The notes beneath the pieces were generated by a model that had not been told where the DNA came from, made no database searches, and saw nothing but the letters and a program-made list of their open reading frames with translations. 8,430 bases of DNA from contig JAHFAB010000066.1 of the NCBI GenBank assembly GCA_023250795.1, forward strand, positions 1 to 8,430, read 5' to 3'. Shown piece after piece: positions 5,431-8,430 of the stretch. This stretch comes from Bacteriovoracaceae bacterium (GTDB lineage Bacteria; Bdellovibrionota; UBA1018). The position numbers and the translations under genes are program-made. Each line of letters opens with the position of its first letter. Position 1 is the first letter of the stretch.

Positions 5431-6575
5431 GTGAGAAAAGTCTCCGAGTTTTAGGAGTCATGACAGGAACTTCCTGTGATGGTTTAGATGGTGCTTGTTT
5501 AGATTTCAACCTCAACGGATGGAGCTCACTTGGGGAGGGGAGTGTTTCGTATCCTCCGAGTTTGAGGCGCAGAGTGTTTGAAATTCAAAAAACAGGGGGA
5601 GTGTTGAGTGTTCAAAAAATTTTGGAGCTCAATCGGGATTTGGGAATTTGGTATGGCAAGGCGATTGGTTCTCTGATTCGGCGGCTTAGGGTTCCCCATG
5701 TGATTGCAAATCATGGACAGACTGTGGCACATTTTCCTGATTCTGCAGTCACTCTTCAGCTCGGAGATCCTACGCAGATTGTTCGTCACACGGGTTTGAC
5801 AGTCGTGTCTCATTTTAGAGAAGGAGATCTGAGTGCGGGAGGACAGGGGGCTCCGCTCGTTCCACTTTTCCACCAAGTTTTAGCCGGTACTCTGAAAGGA
5901 AAGCTGGGGGAGCGTGGTGGGGTTGCCATTCATAATTTGGGTGGAATGAGCAATCTGACTTATATAGGACCGAAAGATCGGATTTTAGCTTTTGATACTT
6001 GACCTGGGAATTGTTGGATAGACGAAGCGGCCTTTCGTGTAACCCATGGCCGGTTGAAAATGGATGTGGGTGGAAAACTAGCGAGAGAAGGTGGGGTCGA
6101 TCAGCGTGTTGTGAGAAAAATTCTAAAACACCCTTTTTTTAAAAAAGCGCCACCAAAGTCGACTGGTCGGGATGATTTTCATTTTAGTTTATTGCGGACT
6201 TCGCAGCGAACTTTAGTGGCTACAGCCACGGCTATTACGGTCGAATCGATTGCACAAGCTTATGAAAATTGGATTTTGGGTCGGAAGCTACCACTAAAAA
6301 CTGTTTTTTTATGTGGTGGAGGTGTAAAAAATCATACTTTGGTTCATTGGCTTTCAGAAAGATTGCAACAGATAGAGTTTATCAATATCGAAGACGTCGG
6401 GATTAACCCCACTTATGTAGAGGCTCAGGCTTTTGCCTATTTTGGATTCTTAAGCTTATTAGGCGCCCCTTTGGGAGGAGCCTGGACTGGAGCTCGGGGG
6501 TTTGGCCCCCCGGGAAGTATTACGCCCGGGAAGAATTGGGGAGAGGTCATGCGGCGTTTGAGAGCCGCGATGTAA
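5427..6575 (+). pseudogene. anmK: Anhydro-N-acetylmuramic acid kinase, frame interrupted by one in-frame TGA
   Basis: AnmK hydrolyses and phosphorylates 1,6-anhydro-MurNAc to MurNAc-6-phosphate with ATP, recycling wall turnover products in the cytoplasm. Family blocks appear in order: VMTGTSCDGLDGACLDF (11-27), ANHGQTVAHFP (93-103), TLQLGDPTQI, then VSHFREGDLSAGGQGAPLVP, HNLGGMSNLTYI, and the FDTGPGN block at about 189-195. After it come HPFFKKAPPKSTGRDDF, FLCGGGVKNHTLVHWLSERL and PTYVEAQAFAYFG. Codon 192 (6000-6002) is TGA where the family has Gly of DTGPGN (GGA would differ by one base). The frame otherwise stays open for 382 codons, close to the roughly 370 of E. coli AnmK. No frameshift or other lesion is visible. 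It could be a very young pseudogene, a sequencing or assembly error, or read-through. The second half has an ATG at 6054 but no good ribosome site. It overlaps the ferredoxin stop. Confidence 0.88.
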
Positions 6576-6576
6576 C

Positions 6577-6609
6577 TTGTTGAAATAATATAGAATTTTA
6601 AGTTTTTAT
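6577..6609 (+). promoter_or_regulatory. Alternative upstream promoter candidate for the ATPase gene
   Basis: TTGAAA (6580-6585) and TTTTAT (6604-6609) are 18 nt apart in an AT-rich stretch just after the anmK stop. The start point would fall at about 6616, inside the first palindrome. It is less attractive than the promoter bracketed by the two palindromes. Confidence 0.2.
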
Positions 6610-6613
6610 GGTG

Positions 6614-6635
6614 ACCGTAAAGTCCACTTTACGGT
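6614..6635. promoter_or_regulatory. Operator-like palindrome 1
   Basis: A perfect inverted repeat with 10-bp arms, ACCGTAAAGT and ACTTTACGGT, around a 2-bp centre (CC). It is not followed by a T run, so it is a poor terminator for anmK. Its arms match palindrome 2 base for base over the core CGTAAA...ACTTTACG. It is probably a binding site for a dimeric regulator of the ATPase gene. Confidence 0.65.
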
Positions 6636-6656
6636 TTGTCGATATTATCGTAAACT
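6629..6656 (+). promoter_or_regulatory. Possible ATPase promoter bracketed by the palindromes
   Basis: TTTACG (6628-6633), the right arm of palindrome 1, could be a -35 box. Seventeen nt downstream, TAAACT (6651-6656), the left arm of palindrome 2, could be a -10 box. Each matches four of six consensus bases. Transcription would start near 6663, with GGA at 6670-6672 and an ATG at 6681. A regulator bound at either palindrome would cover the promoter. Confidence 0.35.
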
Positions 6657-6668
6657 AGACTTTACGAT
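6647..6668. promoter_or_regulatory. Operator-like palindrome 2
   Basis: A 22-bp site with perfect 8-bp arms, ATCGTAAA and TTTACGAT, around a 6-bp centre. It has the same length and core as palindrome 1, and the two sites start 33 bp apart, about three helical turns, so both would face the same side of the DNA. It ends 12 bp before the preferred ATPase start. Confidence 0.65.
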
Positions 6669-6680
6669 TGGATGCTATTT

Positions 6681-7886
6681 ATGGAACTAGATTTATTTTT
6701 TGAAATTCACCAAAAAGCTACCGAAGGCGTTAGCCCTACATTTAAACGTTATCTTTTTTCTGAGATTGAGTGGCAGGAAAGACTGATTGGTATTGTGGGA
6801 CCCAGAGGAGTGGGCAAAACGACCCTCCTTTTGCAGCATTATCTTGAAAAATATGGATCTGTAAAAAAATGTCTTTATGTTTCTTGTGACCAGGTTCAGT
6901 TTTCAAATATTGGGATTTTTAATCTGGGTAAAGAATACTTTCAGATGGGTGGGGAAGCGCTCATTTTTGATGAGATACACAAGTATCCTCTTTGGACTCA
7001 GGAAATAAAAAATTTAACTGATGTTTATAAAAACAAAAAAATATTACTCAGCGGAAGCTCTTCTATCGCTTTTTCTAAGGGGATTGGAGATCTTTCGAGA
7101 AGGGTGGCTCCATTTTCCTTACATGGGCTTTCGTTTAGAGAGTATCTAAATCTTACTCAAAACGTTCATTTTGATCCAGTTTCTCTAGGAGAGATTATAG
7201 AAAATCATATTGAGATGAGTGAAAAAATCTGCAAAGTGGTGCAACCACTTCCTGAGTTCAAGAAATATCTAAAATCGGGGTATTACCCATTTTTTTTGGA
7301 GGGAGAAAAAACTTTTCAGCAAAAATTAATGAATGTCATAGAAAAGGTAATATCAGAGGATATTCCCACTCTTTTTTCAATTTCTCAGGCAAAAATCCCA
7401 ACTCTGAGGAAAATGCTTTGGTTAGTTGCAAGCTCTCCTCCATTTTCACCTAATATTGAAAAAATTTCTTCAGGGCTTAATCTATCTAAGGAATACACGT
7501 ATAAGTTTTTCGAATATTTACAGACAGCTGGTTTGATGCAGTTTCTGAGGTCATTTCAAAAAAGTCATAAACTAGTTAGAAAACCGGAAAAAATATTTAT
7601 TGCAGACCCCAATTTATTAGAATCAATTGTAGGATCTATCCAACTAGAAGGCTCGGTTGGCGCTGTGCGAGAAACTTTTTTTCTCAATCAAGTTAAACTA
7701 AAGCATTCTGTATTTTCTCATCCAAATGCTGATTTCCAGGTGGATAATTTAGTTTTTGAAGTTGGCGGGCCATCTAAAGATGGTAACCAGATTGTACGAG
7801 AAAAAAATGCTTTCCTAGTTTTAGATCAACAAGAGCATGGGTATAAAAATAGAATTCCACTTTATCTGTTTGGGTTTTTGTATTAG
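6681..7886 (+). CDS. AAA (AAA_14) ATPase with DUF4143-type C-terminus
   Basis: A 401-residue ATPase of the widespread AAA_14/DUF4143 group, whose cellular role is mostly unknown. The N-terminal AAA domain has Walker A GPRGVGKTT (40-48), Walker B ALIFDEIH (93-100), a sensor LLSGSSS (122-128) and the family's SRRVAPFSLHGLSFREYL (139-156). A winged-helix-like segment follows: ISSGLNLSKEYTYKFFEYL (262-280) and AGLMQFL. The C-terminal domain begins with a REtFFLNQ-like helix (330-337) and continues with DFQVDNLVFEVGG (351-363) and KDGNQI. This resembles a PD-(D/E)xK nuclease fold, but the usual E-x-K reads EVGG, so nuclease activity is doubtful. The ATG at 6672 is an alternative start; I prefer 6681 for its GGA eight nt upstream. 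The gene is visibly AT-richer than anmK and stands alone behind two operator-like palindromes. This suggests transfer and self-contained regulation (inference). Confidence 0.85.
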   Translation: MELDLFFEIHQKATEGVSPTFKRYLFSEIEWQERLIGIVGPRGVGKTTLLLQHYLEKYGSVKKCLYVSCDQVQFSNIGIFNLGKEYFQMGGEALIFDEIHKYPLWTQEIKNLTDVYKNKKILLSGSSSIAFSKGIGDLSRRVAPFSLHGLSFREYLNLTQNVHFDPVSLGEIIENHIEMSEKICKVVQPLPEFKKYLKSGYYPFFLEGEKTFQQKLMNVIEKVISEDIPTLFSISQAKIPTLRKMLWLVASSPPFSPNIEKISSGLNLSKEYTYKFFEYLQTAGLMQFLRSFQKSHKLVRKPEKIFIADPNLLESIVGSIQLEGSVGAVRETFFLNQVKLKHSVFSHPNADFQVDNLVFEVGGPSKDGNQIVREKNAFLVLDQQEHGYKNRIPLYLFGFLY

Positions 7887-7896
7887 CTTTTTTGCT

Positions 7897-8430
7897 TTAA
7901 ACCAAGCCATTACTTACCATCTCAGACAACACTTCATATCGAGAAGCCTTAAACACAATTGTTGTAGGACCTGAAAAAATGGTTTCTCCAAGAAAATGAA
8001 AGCCCGCTTTTTGGAGTAGGCGATTCATAGGCTTGTTGTCGAATTTTGGTTCAATATAAACCTTTGATAGTTTGTGATGAGTGAGGAGCATTTGTAGTCC
8101 AGCTTTTAGTATAGGTAACCCGAGACCCTTGGCACGACAGTTTAAATCAAAAATATGAAAATGCGCCCGGGGGGTGTCTGGCAATTCACGAAGTGGTAAA
8201 AAAACTGCAGCGATTGTCTTGTCTTCCAGTTGTGCTGCAACGCTATGGTATGTTCCTTGTTTGTGGTCTGCTTTAACATTCTCAAATAGTTTTGTCCGAT
8301 GGGCTTCTCTGTCCAGGCGTTTGCTGAGATCGAATCCTATTTTTTCAAGGAACTCTGGAGGAGATTCATGCATATAGGAAATTAAAAATGCAATGTCTTG
8401 CGTTGCAAGGGGACGGATAGTGATTTTTCC
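7897..8430 (-). CDS. GNAT-family N-acetyltransferase (N-terminus outside window)
   Basis: An acetyl-CoA-dependent N-acetyltransferase of the GNAT superfamily; the acceptor is unknown. The frame is open to the right edge. Reading from the edge gives 177 residues starting with ITIRPLATQDIAFLI (3-17), the classic first strand and helix of GNAT proteins, so the ATG at 8373 is internal and the true start lies just outside. The rest follows the fold: strand IAAVFLPL (73-80), strand RAHFHIFDLNC, and the acetyl-CoA-binding motif A RAKGLGLPILKAGL (99-112) with R-x-x-G-x-G. Next is strand KVYIEP and the DNKPMNRLLQKAGFHFLGE block (131-149). It converges on the ATPase gene with 10 bp between stops and no obvious shared hairpin terminator. 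Nothing in the window shows its partner or substrate. Confidence 0.85.
   Translation of the reverse strand, partial: GKITIRPLATQDIAFLISYMHESPPEFLEKIGFDLSKRLDREAHRTKLFENVKADHKQGTYHSVAAQLEDKTIAAVFLPLRELPDTPRAHFHIFDLNCRAKGLGLPILKAGLQMLLTHHKLSKVYIEPKFDNKPMNRLLQKAGFHFLGETIFSGPTTIVFKASRYEVLSEMVSNGLV

Noticed and set aside
6000..6002. TGA as selenocysteine
   Set aside because: The family residue here is Gly, not Cys, and I see no convincing stem-loop just downstream.
6495..6533. GC-rich hairpin and repeated CCCGGGAAG near the 3' end of anmK
   Set aside because: It lies inside coding sequence for the glycine-rich C-terminus, lacks a T run, and the 9-bp repeat is short enough to be chance.
6054..6575. 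Second half of anmK as an independent gene
   Set aside because: It is in the same frame as the first half, has no good ribosome site, and starts inside the kinase fold; it only makes sense as the rest of anmK.
6614..6635. Palindrome 1 as an anmK terminator
   Set aside because: The stem is perfect, but the loop is 2 bp, no T run follows, and a matching second palindrome favours an operator.

Overview
The window looks like chromosomal DNA of a Gram-negative bacterium of moderate-to-low GC. It encodes a periplasmic HtrA-type protease, a PilT retraction ATPase, lipoproteins with clear lipoboxes, and an AnmK kinase of murein recycling. A DUF1844 protein, PilT with a GAF protein, many small lipoproteins and a membrane PilZ-like protein together would suit a Bdellovibrio/Oligoflexia- or deltaproteobacteria-like host, but that placement is an inference, not a marker-gene result. 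There are no RNA genes, CRISPR arrays or insertion sequences that I can see, and no gene-free stretch longer than about 100 bases.

Layout: (1) Positions 1-3437, all minus strand, hold a tight five-gene array in transcription order: GAF-domain protein, pilT (ATGA overlap), a degenerate M48-peptidase-like protein, a DUF1844 protein, and an HtrA/DegP-like protease that runs off the left edge. (2) A 93-bp divergent spacer separates this array from a plus-strand DM13-like lipoprotein (3531-3932). (3) Convergent to that lie two overlapping minus-strand genes, a four-helix membrane protein with a PilZ-like tail (start 5143) and a small lipoprotein (start 4440). (4) From a divergent promoter region, a small ferredoxin with a Cys-to-His change in its second cluster motif is translationally coupled to anmK. 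The anmK frame is full length but is broken by one in-frame TGA exactly at a conserved glycine. (5) An orphan AAA/DUF4143 ATPase follows, preceded by two matching 22-bp palindromes 33 bp apart that bracket a possible promoter. (6) Convergent to it, a GNAT acetyltransferase continues off the right edge.

How it may fit together: the GAF-PilT pair looks like a sensory input joined to type IV pilus retraction. The PilZ-like membrane protein nearby could add a second-messenger input. HtrA handles envelope protein quality and AnmK recovers anhydro-MurNAc from wall turnover. The ATPase and its operators look like a self-contained, possibly transferred unit. The points most worth checking are the TGA inside anmK, the double operator, the metallopeptidase that has lost its HExxH motif, and the atypical ferredoxin.
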